A stretch of DNA of 64,000 nucleotides from Ascoidea asiatica (Eukaryota > Ascomycota > Saccharomycetes > Ascoideales > Ascoideaceae): contig BCKQ01000006.1 of assembly GCA_001600695.1 (NCBI GenBank), positions 946,862-1,010,861 of the forward strand, written 5' to 3'. The notes below the pieces were generated by a model that was not told where the DNA came from, searched no databases, and saw nothing but the letters and a program-made list of their open reading frames with translations. Position numbers and translations under genes: made by a program. The number at the start of each line of letters is the position of its first letter. Within the stretch, counting starts at the first letter, position 1. Shown here in pieces: positions 30,091-41,224 of the stretch.

Positions 30091-30695
30091 AATAAAATGA
30101 AATGAAATGAAATAATAAAAGACCCTGAAAGAATTAATTTTATTTGAATTTTTCAGTCACAATTTAGAACAGAGACCGCTTATGCGGGTCTAGGTGTGAA
30201 AAGTTGTGGATGAGCTGATTTTCTGGGTGTTTTCCGGTGCAGATCCATGCTTATTCCGTGCTTATTCCGTGCTTATTCCGTCGCTGTTCAGTGTTGAACT
30301 CGCTGGGCCAATTGGCTCCATTCACTTTTCCAGTGATCTACCCAAGTTTAAGCTATTGTTACCTAAATATCTCTTTTGACCTAAAGATTTATTTTGAAAT
30401 ATCTGAGATTGTTCCTTATTTCCTTATTTCTTTATTCTTTCTCTTTGGTTTTTATTCATATCCCTGACATCTTTACTTCTGTTCTTTGTTCATTTGTCCA
30501 CTTGAAAATTAGACTTTTTTTTTCATCTTTTTCAGGTAAAATCATAAACTTTAGATTTAAATCCAAAACCTAGTGATCCACTTTGTTTGGTAGTTTTGTG
30601 GTTTTATTTATATTCAATTTTTAATCAGTTAAAGTCATAGTAATACTCTATATAGGAATAGAGTCTGTTTAGATAAAAAAAAAGGAAAGAAGAAG
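30091..30695. promoter_or_regulatory. intergenic region upstream of BNA4
   Basis: Contains an imperfect hairpin AGACCGC/GCGGGTCT at about 30172-30190, a GC-rich patch (about 30170-30330) and three perfect tandem copies of TGCTTATTCCG (30248-30280). The last 350 bp are AT-rich leader. No gene is seen. Confidence 0.55.
30248..30280. repeat. three tandem copies of TGCTTATTCCG
   Basis: Perfect 11-bp units at 30248-30258, 30259-30269 and 30270-30280, about 415 bp upstream of BNA4. An 11-bp period would place a factor on nearly the same face of the helix each time. Function unknown. Confidence 0.9.
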
Positions 30696-32126
30696 ATGAA
30701 CTCTTATGAGCCAAAAGATCAAAATGTTGCTATTATTGGTGCTGGCCTCGTTGGTTGTTTAGCAGCTTTGCAATTTTCAAAACTTGGTTATTATGTGACT
30801 TTATTTGAATTAAGGGATGATCCTCGTTTGAAAGAAACTTCTGATAAAAACTTAAGATCTATTAATATGGCTGTTTCTGAACGTGGAATAAAAGCTTTAA
30901 ATTATGTTGATCTTGAAATGTCTTTAAGAGTTTTATCTAAAATTACTCCTATGAAAGGTAGAATGGTTCATGATATGTATGGAAATCAAAAAAGTATACC
31001 CTATGGTTTAAAAAATGAAACTATAAATTCAATTGATAGATCTTTTTTAAATGTTGAATTATTAAATGAAATTGATTTGAATAATAATGTTCAAATTTTA
31101 TTTGGCTTAAAATTAGTTAAACTTGATTTTAATAAAAAAAATAATGATAATCCTATTGTTTATTTTCAATCAAATAAAAAAAAAGATGATGATAGATCTA
31201 ATCCTGTTCAATCTTATGAGTTTGATTTTGTAATTGGTTGTGATGGTGCTTATTCTGCAACTAGATTTCAATTACAAAAATTTATTAGAATGGATTTTTC
31301 TCAGAATTATATTGATAATGCTTATGTTGAATTAACAATTCCTTCTGGTAAAAAAAACTCTTTTAGATTAAATAAAAATCATTTACATGTTTGGCCAAGA
31401 CATGAATTTATGTTGATTGCAATGCCAAATAATGATGGTTCTTTTACTTCAACTTTTTTTGGTCCTTGGAAATTATTAAAATCTTTAAATAATGATGAAA
31501 AAGTTTTAGAATTTTTTAAACATTATTTTCCTGATGCAATTTCTTTAATTGGTCTTCAAAGATTATTATACGCTTTCAAATATAATCCAAGGGGTGCTTT
31601 GATTTGTACTTTTTGTAATCCTTATAATTATAAAGGTAAATGTATAATTGTTGGTGATGCAGCTCATTCAATGGTTCCTTTTTATAATCAAGGTATGAAT
31701 TGTGGATTCGAAGATATTAGTAAATTAGCTGATTTACTTAAAAAACATGATTTTGATACTCATAAAGCTTTTGATGAATATAGTAAAACTAGACATAAAG
31801 ATTTAGTAGCAATAATTAAATTAGCTAATGATCATTATAAAGAAATGACTCAAAAATTTACTTCAACACAATTTTTTATTAGAGAATTCTTTGATAATAT
31901 TATGCATCGAATACTAGGTGATAAATGGCTACCTTTATATACAATGGTCTCTTTTCGAAATGATATTTCATATTCTCAAGCTTTAAATAGAGGCCAATTT
32001 CAACATAATATAGTCACTGGTCTTCAAGTTGGAATATTCACTATTGGACTAGTTTTAGGTTATAAATCTGTTAAATCTGCTGTAAATACATTAACAAACT
32101 CATTAAAGGAGATATTATCAACATAA
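30696..32126 (+). CDS. BNA4: kynurenine 3-monooxygenase
   Basis: FAD-dependent hydroxylase of the kynurenine route to NAD+, converting L-kynurenine to 3-hydroxykynurenine at the outer mitochondrial membrane. In the 476-residue product (S. cerevisiae 460) the dinucleotide-binding motif is IIGAGLVGCLAALQFSKLGY at about 14-33. The family segment NLRSINMAVSERGIKAL lies near 52-68. The second FAD motif GCDGAYSATR is near 183-192, and GDAAHSMVPFYNQGMNCGFE near 323-342. A hydrophobic C-terminal segment (about 445-462) fits the membrane anchor. No intron. Start chosen at the ATG after a purine-rich leader. Confidence 0.95.
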   Translation: MNSYEPKDQNVAIIGAGLVGCLAALQFSKLGYYVTLFELRDDPRLKETSDKNLRSINMAVSERGIKALNYVDLEMSLRVLSKITPMKGRMVHDMYGNQKSIPYGLKNETINSIDRSFLNVELLNEIDLNNNVQILFGLKLVKLDFNKKNNDNPIVYFQSNKKKDDDRSNPVQSYEFDFVIGCDGAYSATRFQLQKFIRMDFSQNYIDNAYVELTIPSGKKNSFRLNKNHLHVWPRHEFMLIAMPNNDGSFTSTFFGPWKLLKSLNNDEKVLEFFKHYFPDAISLIGLQRLLYAFKYNPRGALICTFCNPYNYKGKCIIVGDAAHSMVPFYNQGMNCGFEDISKLADLLKKHDFDTHKAFDEYSKTRHKDLVAIIKLANDHYKEMTQKFTSTQFFIREFFDNIMHRILGDKWLPLYTMVSFRNDISYSQALNRGQFQHNIVTGLQVGIFTIGLVLGYKSVKSAVNTLTNSLKEILST

Positions 32127-35100
32127 TATATTTCAAAATTTTTCAGTACTATTTAAATTACTTTATATTTTTAACTTCTTTAATTGTCTACTATAAGATT
32201 GTTATTAAGTCCTTCTGTCTAGCTAATCCAATGTTAATATTCTTTATATATCTCGAATCTTATAAATAGTGAATATCAAACAGGATATATATTTTAAGAA
32301 AAATATCATTTCTTTTTTTTCTTAATAATAATTTTGTCAAATGAAAATTTGAGTATAATTACTTTTCAGAATCAATTAAAATCTGTTCCCTGATTGAAGC
32401 ATTCAAAAAATCATTGTACAATTTTAGCTTTATTGTTTTTTTTATTTTCTTGCTCTTTTTTTTTACTTTTATTTTCATTTTTTATTTGTTGTTTTTGTTT
32501 TTTGTTTTTTTATTTTTGACGTTAGAAATTAAACTTAAAATATTTAAATCTAAATAAAAAAAAAAACTTTATTAATCGGTAAAATAATTATGTAATGCCG
32601 ATTTTTGCCTTTTACATGTTTTCCCAACTCTGAACAAAAAAGTTTGAAGAATAAATAATTCCTATTAATTACAATGAAAAATCAGTTTTTGTATTATTAG
32701 AAATATGAAAAAGTCTAGAATAGTAAATCAAGGAAAGTTTAAAAAGCTTAGTTGAAATTTTCTACTTGAAAAATATTATTTTCTCAGTTTAAAATGTAGA
32801 TTCCATCGATAAAAACCGAAAGTTTTTTTGGAACAATTATTCATAAAAAAAAAAAATTTTAAAACATTTTGTGCTTTTTCATCATTTTAGCGAAAAAAAT
32901 AAGTTATTCTGAATTATTTAAAATACCACATTCTGCAATTTTCAGTATTTTTGTTATTATTGAACAACATTAGCGTTAAATAATATTAATTCTAAGTAAC
33001 ACTATGGTTATAATGGCATTCTATAATATTCTCATAAACATTTTCAGAATCCCTTTGAGCCAATTAGTAATCTATTCAAAGATATTGAAAGTAAATTTGG
33101 TTGAGAATTTTTATATTTTAGCTTACTGAATGTTCAATAAGTCCTTATACTGTTGAAAGGTACATGGTTCTGTTGAATGAAAGTTAACATGAAAAACATT
33201 TCTGACTTTATTGATTTTTTTTAGGGAAAATAATTAACCGAAATAATTTTCCATTAATTTTTCGCAAATTAAGAAAAAAACAAAATTCAAAAGAAAAAAA
33301 TCATAAATTATATGGAAGTTCTAATTCATGATGTCAAATGAGAACTGGAATCTATTATATTGTTCAAAACTCTAGTCAGGGGAAAAAAATTTTAAATTTT
33401 TGGGTGAGAAAAAGTTGTGTAAAATTTTGTTTGAGTTTTGATAGGTTTTGTCTCAAATTTAAAGAGACTAATGAAAATGAGAACCAACTTGTTCTCATTT
33501 TGAACCATATGATGTGATAACTTTTGAATGTTTTTTTACTTCAAAATTACCTCAAATATTTTTAATGGAATGAATTCAGAGAGCAAAATGTTCCAAGTCG
33601 CTATTGCTTTTTAAAACTGTTGAAATAGTGGAAATCAAATATGCCTATCATTAACGTTTCTTAGAGTTTGAAAGGCCTCTTAAAAATATGAAAATCAAAA
33701 ACCGTTGCCAAAATTTGCATCACTTTATTTTGCTCATCTTTACATTCCAAAATAAGTAAATTAATTCAATGAGATTTCCTTGTTAGTAACAACTTTGATT
33801 TATAAACTTTTGATAATTATAGATAGTTATTTATCAGGTGTTACATAACTAATGGAGTTAATTATAAATTTTGATAGACATTTTACACAACTATCGTACT
33901 TTTTATTATTTAACGATAGGGAATGAGGTCCATAAATACTTAATTAATTCTGCGGTTCATTGACCCACTTTTTTTTTGCCATTCACTAGAAATAAATATT
34001 ATTCAAACGTTGAAAATCAAATTAATTTAACAAATAAAAATTATCTTAGTCAAAAAATCGCACCATTTTCTTTCTAGCTCGTTAAAAGCAGATTGAATTA
34101 ATTATTGAAATTTTTAATTATATTTTTGTTTGGAAACAAATAAATACGAACAGTATAAAACAAAGCTTTCATACATATTTTTTTTGTTTATTTCTTGAAG
34201 TGGTGCAATAATCAGGCATCAACCATACAAAAAACAAAATCAATTCAGCTCTTTTGAATGATTTTTTTTTTCAGCAAAAACATTTCTATTCAGAATATTC
34301 TTGCAAGTTTGTGATAACTACAGTACTAATACTGGATCTTAATAACTAATTGACTATTTCTGCATGTTTCAACAGTTAGGTTATAACCTTGCTCTAGTTT
34401 CTCACTTCTTAACATTGTTAAATTGATAAGTTTTCACTCAATCATGTTTATGAACCATTCTTTTCAACAAGTGCTACTATTATGAAAAATGATCAACATC
34501 TCAGAACGTTAGACCTAAGACACATGTACTATTAATGGAGTACAGTAGTTCGTTGACCAATTTTTCTGTCGATCAATAGAATAATGGAGCTGAGAGATTA
34601 TACCTATATCATTGATTCCACAAATCCATCTTCCATTGAAAGATTATAACATACTAAAATATGATCTTATAACATTTAACAGAAAGCTACTTGATTACAA
34701 GTAAGTGTTTTTAGGATAAGTGAATTACAAGAATCACACCACATCATTACAAATTCTCACTATGTTATACTAGAATCTGTCAACTATTTTTAAGTTCTTT
34801 ATCTTATGTTTGATTAAACTAAAACTTGTAGTAAATCTCCTGTACAGTAGTACATTAGGATAAGAGAAATAAATGAGTTATTTGAGGTAGCGTTAGTTCT
34901 GTTTTAAAAGTTATCTCCTTTACAACTTTCTTTCCAAATTACTAACAGTGCTGTACTATTAATACGTATTAATTGTCTATGGAAATTGAAATAACAGGTC
35001 AGCGATTATAATTATAACAATTGCCTTTGGTGAAACCTGATAAGTAATTAATTAGTTTTTAAATTGATTGAATTTAGTTTGTTAAGCTAATCGACATAGT

Positions 35101-37861
35101 TTAGTTTAGCCGTACAAAATTTGACCATAAGAGATTATACATAATAATGTTCTTGACTTCTACTAATTACTACAGTATCTTAACTATGTAGTATCACTAC
35201 CAAAGAATCTGATAAAACAAAATAAATACTTGAAAATAATGCTTTTTTCTCCAAAAGAGTTTTAAAGGACTTAGTTTGCATAATGACTTTAATAAGATAT
35301 GTTCTCAATCATTATAGATTTATATTTTAAATTTTCATTGGCTGGATAATGAAAACTGTTTCAAAAAATACTATAAATCAAAAGCAAGGAATTAAGATTG
35401 AAATTCTTTTATACAAGCCCTCAATAAACATTTGTCTCAAAATAGTTCAGTAAAGTTTAGATAAAACAACTTTTGGAGTAGTATGGTACACCAAAACAGA
35501 CGAACAACTAAATATTGTCGTACTAAGAAGTGAAAAAAATAAACGGGTTTTATCAAATAATTACTAGAGTAACTTACATTAAAAATTAACCATTTGATCT
35601 GTAAATACTTGTAGTTAACAACGCTGTAAATTTTTAAGAGAATCTGTTGGAAATAATTCAAAGAAAAGTATACAGGTGTCACTTGACACCTTCAAAATTT
35701 CTTGCCACAAAGAATTCTGATTTAAAACAGCTTGATGTAATTGCAAAAGAAATTTTTTCAGAATTATTTTATAATTGTGAAAGAATGAAACCCTTTTGAA
35801 TTTTAACAATAAAAAGGATTTTATCTATTTTATAAATTGTTTGTTGATTGCAAAACGTAGTCAAATATACAAGTATTCGATAAATATAATCTCAAGTTAC
35901 AAACTTGAAATTTTTTTTAGTGGTTTAGTGCACCATACTACTTAATTTTTATAATTTCGAAGATTACCTGTCGTTGGTGAAACAAAAAACAATCTAAGAA
36001 AAGTGTATTTCTCTTTTAAACCTTTGAATCATTGTTAAAGTGCCTGATATGGGAAAGAGCTAAAATTACATTCCGGAAATAGTGGATGAGAGTTGAACAG
36101 CAATTGTTGAATAGTAAGTACTGTTACTTGTATCTAATGAAAATAAATGCAATATTTTATTGATCCATTTCTAAGTGACATTCTTAACACAATCATGAAT
36201 ATTTATGGGAATATTATTTTTACTTTTAACAGATTTAAGTACCAAATTACCGTTATTTTTGATGAATAATGAGTTACTTGAAATATTTAACTCAATATTG
36301 GTTGCAACCCCTTCCAAAAGCAAAAGCCTGAAGCGGCGGTGAAAAGACAAAATACTCTTTTTCAGCTGCAAAGCATACAGTAAGGGCTGCCAATTGTACA
36401 TCTAACAACATTATACGCATAAATAAACCGCCTCAGGCATAATTACACAACGGCTCCCAGCGGTTCTGCGACCCGCGCAGTGCTATAAACTTTGCATTTT
36501 CAAAACGGTTCCGGCCCCCAATTCTCCGGAAAAGACAATTTTAATTTTCCAACTCCGCGCTCTAATTCAAACCTTTACGTAACAAGGAGTAATAGCTCAG
36601 GTACTTGACTCCAAAGCTAAAAATCAGAAATATTATAAACTTTAGCTATTTTTACTTGTTCAAACTATTTGTTTGCTGGGCACTTTTCTGAAGAAAAAAA
36701 TATATGAAGAAGGAGTTCAATAATGCCTAAATTATTTTATAAAAATTCAATCCCAGAAATAGATAGATATTGGGAAGAAAAACAAATATTTTCTTGGTAG
36801 TCCAATCATCAAAGAAAGACATATTGAATGTTGGAGTTTGGATTACCCTGATCACAGAAATATTTTTTAAATACGGGTCACCAACTAAAATAAAGTTATG
36901 CCTGGGCATGTTATAAAAAAGCAACTTTAGGTCTATAATTTTGCAATAAATTGAATAAGGAAAACTTTTACACCTTGAACCTTAACGTTAATTTGCCTAT
37001 GCATGAAAATACAGTCGTGTGCTAATTAGCCCAAACCTGAAAGTTTTAGCTTAAATTTAAATATTCTGAGTTTAGAATGCAGTTACTGCGGTATTCAAAC
37101 TTAGTTTTATTTTTCAAATAAAAACTTATTTATTCAAAAACATCATTAAAACCTTCCTATTTGAAATGTTTCTGAACGCATAATATGCCAAAAACGCCTT
37201 GATTCACAAGAAGTTTTAGCTATTTTAAATTTTTTTTTCTCCAACAAAAAAAATGTACCACCTGTACTGTAACAAATATACTAGAAATTGTGAGTCAAGT
37301 ATGCCCACCAATAATGAAATTCTACAAAATTTAATTTAAAACTTCTATAGCCTACAGTACTATACTTTTGTTAAGCTTTAAGAGTTTCTTGAATAATAAA
37401 TACAGCTAATACTACTATTAATTCAAATTACGTATTAAGCTATAGATAACTTTTCAAGTTTTCACCTTTTTTTTTTTTTTCTTTTGGGTTGTAATTAGAT
37501 TTGAATAAAAAAAATATAAATATCTGCAGTTATTTCATATTTTTTTTTTAAAATTTTGTACAAGACTATTTGATTTAAAATCTTGATTTCTTTTATCTTT
37601 TTTATTTTGTTTGGAATTTTATTTTCTTATATTCAGTCTTTTTTAATTCTTCTATTTTACCTCTAATATCATTTATTATTTTTTTTTATAAAAAATCAAA
37701 TATTGTACTATAAGTATTATATTATTGACTTCATGAAATTTTGTATTATATTTTCAATATTTTTATCATTAAATTTTAGAATAAATAAAACAATATAATT
37801 TTTATTTAGTAGTTTGATTATTTCAATAATTCAATATACTCATTCATCAAATTATCAAAAA
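32127..37861. other. 5.7-kb gene-free region upstream of a zinc-finger gene
   Basis: No frame longer than about 80 codons and none resembling a known protein. Mostly AT-rich with poly-A and poly-T runs; a GC-richer segment lies at about 36290-36560. ACAGTA/TACTGT hexamers occur about nine times. An imperfect inverted pair GTAGTATGGTACACC / GGTGCACCATACTAC-like lies near 35478 and 35925. It could be a long cis-regulatory region for the zinc-finger gene, contain non-coding RNAs, a decayed gene, or a centromere. The sequence alone does not decide. Confidence 0.6.
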
Positions 37862-38968
37862 ATGTCATACAATATGGTTCAATCTCAATTCACTCAACAA
37901 CAGCCTTTACAAAATCAATTTATGAGATCTCAAATTCAAATAAATTCAAATACTCAAAATTCTATTCAACAACATAATCAAAATCCCAATCATACATTAA
38001 TGCAACATAATCAACCACAATTCCAATCTCAAATTCAATTACAACAACCAATTTCACATTCACATTCTCAATCACTCTCTCAAGTTCAAATACCACATCA
38101 GTTACAACAACCTCAGGACTTGCATCAGCAACCTCAACAATTACAAAGGTCCTTCAATATTCCACATTCTCATTCATTTTCCCAAAATTATAACAATAAT
38201 CCTTTATCTTCTATGAATATATTACCAAAACCATCTTTTAATGCAAGTTCTATGAATGTAAATAATTTGAATGATATGAACAAGATGGTTCATATGAATA
38301 ACAACATGAGCAATTTTAACAGCAATAACAATAATAATATTAATAACAATACCATTAACAATAATAATAATATCAACAATGATAATATGAGTAACATTAA
38401 TATGGCCATGAACAATTTAAGTAGTATGAATCTTTCAAATTTAAATGGAATGAATAATATGGGGAATGTGAACATGGCAATAATAGAGAATGGTGCATTC
38501 AAAATTCCAGTTCAAGTACCACAATTGCCATCTTCAGCAAGGGCTACTCATCAACCTCAGGTTTTAAATTATTCTATTTATCAAGCAATGAAAAATGATT
38601 CTTCAATTCCTTTTGATAAAGTGAATAAACCAAAAAAAGGTTCATGCACTTGTGCTTATTGTGATGTTAAACAAAAGACATATTTAAGTCTTGCTTTACA
38701 TCATGATAACGAACATAGTAATGTTTATAAATATATATGCAATCATGAGGATTGTCCATATAAATATCTAGGTTTCAAAGATAAACAAGGGCTTGATAAA
38801 CATTTGAAAAATTTTCATAATTCACCTTTATATGCCTGTACTCTATGTAATAAAACTTTCAAAAGAAAAGATTTATTAAAAAGACATTTCAATGGTAGAA
38901 GACATCAAGATATTCATTTTGATTTAGTTATTCATAAAAAGAGCTCAATTAATTATATTCTTAATTGA
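37862..38968 (+). CDS. Gln/Asn-rich C2H2 zinc-finger transcription factor
   Basis: 368 residues. Residues about 1-215 are a Gln/His-rich then Asn/Met-rich low-complexity region (for example QLQQPQDLHQQPQQLQ). The C-terminal 90 residues carry three C2H2-type fingers: CAYC...HHDNEH; CNHEDC...HLKNFH; and a classical CTLCNKTFKRKDLLKRHFNG ending RRH. The frame is open from a TTG at 37814, but the first ATG is 37862. Candidates include Rme1-like or other fungal C2H2 regulators; I cannot assign an orthologue. The very long upstream region (5.7 kb) is unlike its neighbours and typical of heavily regulated factors. Confidence 0.8.
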   Translation: MSYNMVQSQFTQQQPLQNQFMRSQIQINSNTQNSIQQHNQNPNHTLMQHNQPQFQSQIQLQQPISHSHSQSLSQVQIPHQLQQPQDLHQQPQQLQRSFNIPHSHSFSQNYNNNPLSSMNILPKPSFNASSMNVNNLNDMNKMVHMNNNMSNFNSNNNNNINNNTINNNNNINNDNMSNINMAMNNLSSMNLSNLNGMNNMGNVNMAIIENGAFKIPVQVPQLPSSARATHQPQVLNYSIYQAMKNDSSIPFDKVNKPKKGSCTCAYCDVKQKTYLSLALHHDNEHSNVYKYICNHEDCPYKYLGFKDKQGLDKHLKNFHNSPLYACTLCNKTFKRKDLLKRHFNGRRHQDIHFDLVIHKKSSINYILN

Positions 38969-40188
38969 GTGACAATTTTCTTTTTTTTCTTTTCAAACAA
39001 AATTTTACTAATATAAATAGTTCTCAAAAATTCTGCATCTTATATTTTCTTATTTATATTATATCTTAGATTTTTAAATTTTCATTTTGCAAAAGTTAAT
39101 TTTTTCTCGATTTTTTCAAAGGGTATTTATTTTTTTTCCTTTCATTTTTCAATTTTGTTTCATTTTTATCAATTTTTGTCTTCTAAAAAAAAAACCTATA
39201 ATATCTAGTATCTAATTATTTTTATCTTCGAATCTCAACTTCAATTTTTATTTTTATTTTTTATTACTTTTTTTTGTTTTACTCTGGAATAATAACTAAT
39301 GGCAAATTATTTTTCCAAGGAATAATTAACTCTGCAGAAAGGATAATAATCAGGAACGAAAAAAATTGCTAAATTTTTTTTTTCTTCTTTCTCTCTTATC
39401 ATTTAAATAGATGCTATCTACGATCGCCTTATACTATATAGTTTAATTGCACAGCATTCATTTTTGTTTAAGCATTTAGTAATTTATATATTAAAGTAAT
39501 ATATTTTTATCAATTTTTTCTCTTTTCTTAATCAAAATGTAATGCATTTTGAAGAAATTTATTATATTTCTGAAAGTATTGTAAACAACTTATATCATGA
39601 TTCTCCATAGAAAAGTTAACTGGATTCAGACTTAATTGAAAGATTATTTGCAACAGAAATTTCTGGAATAAAGGTTTTACTTCTGCCTTTTAAAGTACCT
39701 GTTACTTTAAAGGCTGCTTAAAACTTGGACTAATAGAGTCCCTCAAAGTGAAATTCATCTCAACATGACAATAAGTTTACTAGGTAAAAACTACAATAAT
39801 TTGGTTTTTGCAAGAAATAGATAATTAACTTCTTTTGTCTCCCTCCTTCTAATTCTTTTCCTTATTGAATTCCAGTAACTTTAACATTATTTACAGATGC
39901 AATCGGGTTTCCGCTGGCATTTTACGCAAAAAAGAAAGGATTGCGATTCGATGGCTGGATCGAAAGAGGATGAAGATGACGACTAACTCTATCGAAATAA
40001 CGACACACCTTTAAATTATTCTATAAATGAGAGATATAATTATAATGGATAAAACTTTATGTTTCCAGTTTGACATTAGATATGCATTTTTATTTGGACT
40101 GTCGGTGAAATACTTCGTTTCAATTCAAAAGACTGCTGCTGCTGCTCACAAAATCCCGAGAAAAAAACTCCTCAAAATACATATATTG
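38969..40188. other. intergenic region left of the retrotransposon
   Basis: AT-rich tail of the zinc-finger gene followed by sequence that, with 46132-46385, formed the upstream region of the OHCU decarboxylase gene before the insertion. A GC-richer patch lies at about 39890-40010. A short ATG frame at 40027-40215 runs into the LTR and is not a gene. Confidence 0.55.
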
Positions 40189-40193
40189 AAAAC
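40189..40193. repeat. target-site duplication AAAAC, left copy
   Basis: AAAAC immediately outside the left LTR, repeated at 46127-46131 outside the right LTR. Five bases is the usual length for Ty1/copia integrases. Confidence 0.85.
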
Positions 40194-41125
40194 TGTTGGG
40201 ATTCTTGAGACATAATGGAACAAATTAAGTTGCTTTAGTTCAAAAAATATTAGGGTTAATGAAAAATAATGTCCATATTATAAATAGATTGATAGTAAAA
40301 ATTATGTATTAATATATGTAAAATAGTAACTTTAAAACTCGATAATTTCAAAATTATATAAAATAAAAAACTTGTAGACAAACACAGACATATTTAAATG
40401 GTTTTGTGTACATAAAACAATTAATCTTTTTCATCACTTGAAATGTCAATTACTCTTAATTGTCTCTTTTTATTTTTAGTACCGCTATAGACACAGCGTA
40501 AATATTCAGAGCTATAACTAACATTATAACTCTCAAACAGCCAANCCCAATTTTTAAAAAATAAACCAATAGGATTATTCCCCAATAAATTGATAATNAA
40601 CTTCACGTTTGTTGAGTTATATTTTTGATACAAATATGGTTCTTCACCGTATTTTAAAAGGCAATTATCTAATTTCTTTCTCATTTGAACTGGTAAAATA
40701 TCTTTACTTTTTATCCAACGTTTTGGAANTAATGCTTTCTTCATAATTGACTTTTCTGATTGGCTACCAACCAGTGAGAGGTTAAAGGCAAATTCAACAT
40801 TACTTGCTTAANAATAAGTAGGTGGAGGATCCATTTTTGAGTGAAGCAATTTTAGTAATATTAGTGACTGAAGGAAAAGAAAATAAAATAAGAAAATGGT
40901 TAACTCAAATATTTTTGACAACGAGTGACAACGAGCAAAAACAACGGACAACAACCGACAACACATATATTGAACATCCAACATTCAATATCAAAAAAAA
41001 TAAGGCACCTGTCATAGTTAAAATATATTTGAATTAAACTTAAAAGAGATAAAAATAAAGAAATAATAATTGCCTGTAAAAGCACAAAAAAAGAAACAGT
41101 AAAATAAATGAAAACAATTTTAACA
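40194..41125 (-). repeat. 3' LTR (932 bp)
   Basis: Complete LTR, starting TGTTGGGATTC and ending TTTTAACA on the plus strand. Its first 143 and last 124 bases match the other LTR with 4 and 1 differences. It is long for a yeast copia LTR. It contains an ACAAC-rich direct-repeat stretch (about 40918-40963) and a 107-codon minus-strand frame (40744-40421). Confidence 0.9.
40421..40744 (-). CDS. 107-codon open frame inside the LTR, unknown
   Basis: ATG-started frame lying wholly within the 3' LTR, in the sense direction of the element. The product is basic, with RWIKSKDILPVQMRKKLDN and LLKYGEEPYLYQKYNSTN, and three codons contain an N base. I recognise no family. The matching part of the 5' LTR falls in the assembly gap, so conservation between LTRs cannot be checked. 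It may be chance, a captured sequence, or an LTR-encoded accessory protein. Confidence 0.35.
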   Translation of the reverse strand: MKKALXPKRWIKSKDILPVQMRKKLDNCLLKYGEEPYLYQKYNSTNVKXIINLLGNNPIGLFFKNWXWLFESYNVSYSSEYLRCVYSGTKNKKRQLRVIDISSDEKD

Positions 41126-41133
41126 CCCTCCTC
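41126..41133 (-). other. polypurine tract next to 3' LTR
   Basis: GAGGAGGG on the coding strand directly before the TGTTAAAATTG start of the 3' LTR; the position and composition fit the plus-strand priming tract of LTR elements. Confidence 0.7.
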
Positions 41134-41224
41134 ATAATAAAAGCAAATTATTTTTATTATAATTAAAATGTTTTATATTTTAAAAATTTATTTTTATGTT
41201 TTTCAAAAATAATATTTGTAGAAC

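Noticed and set aside
36171..36401. 76-codon ATG frame within the 5.7-kb gap
   Set aside because: No recognisable domain and length expected by chance given a GC-rich island at its 5' end.
36590..36660. tRNA-like segment (TAGCTCAGGTA... A-box resemblance)
   Set aside because: No B box (GTTCRANNC) or acceptor stem; no tRNA gene found anywhere in the window.
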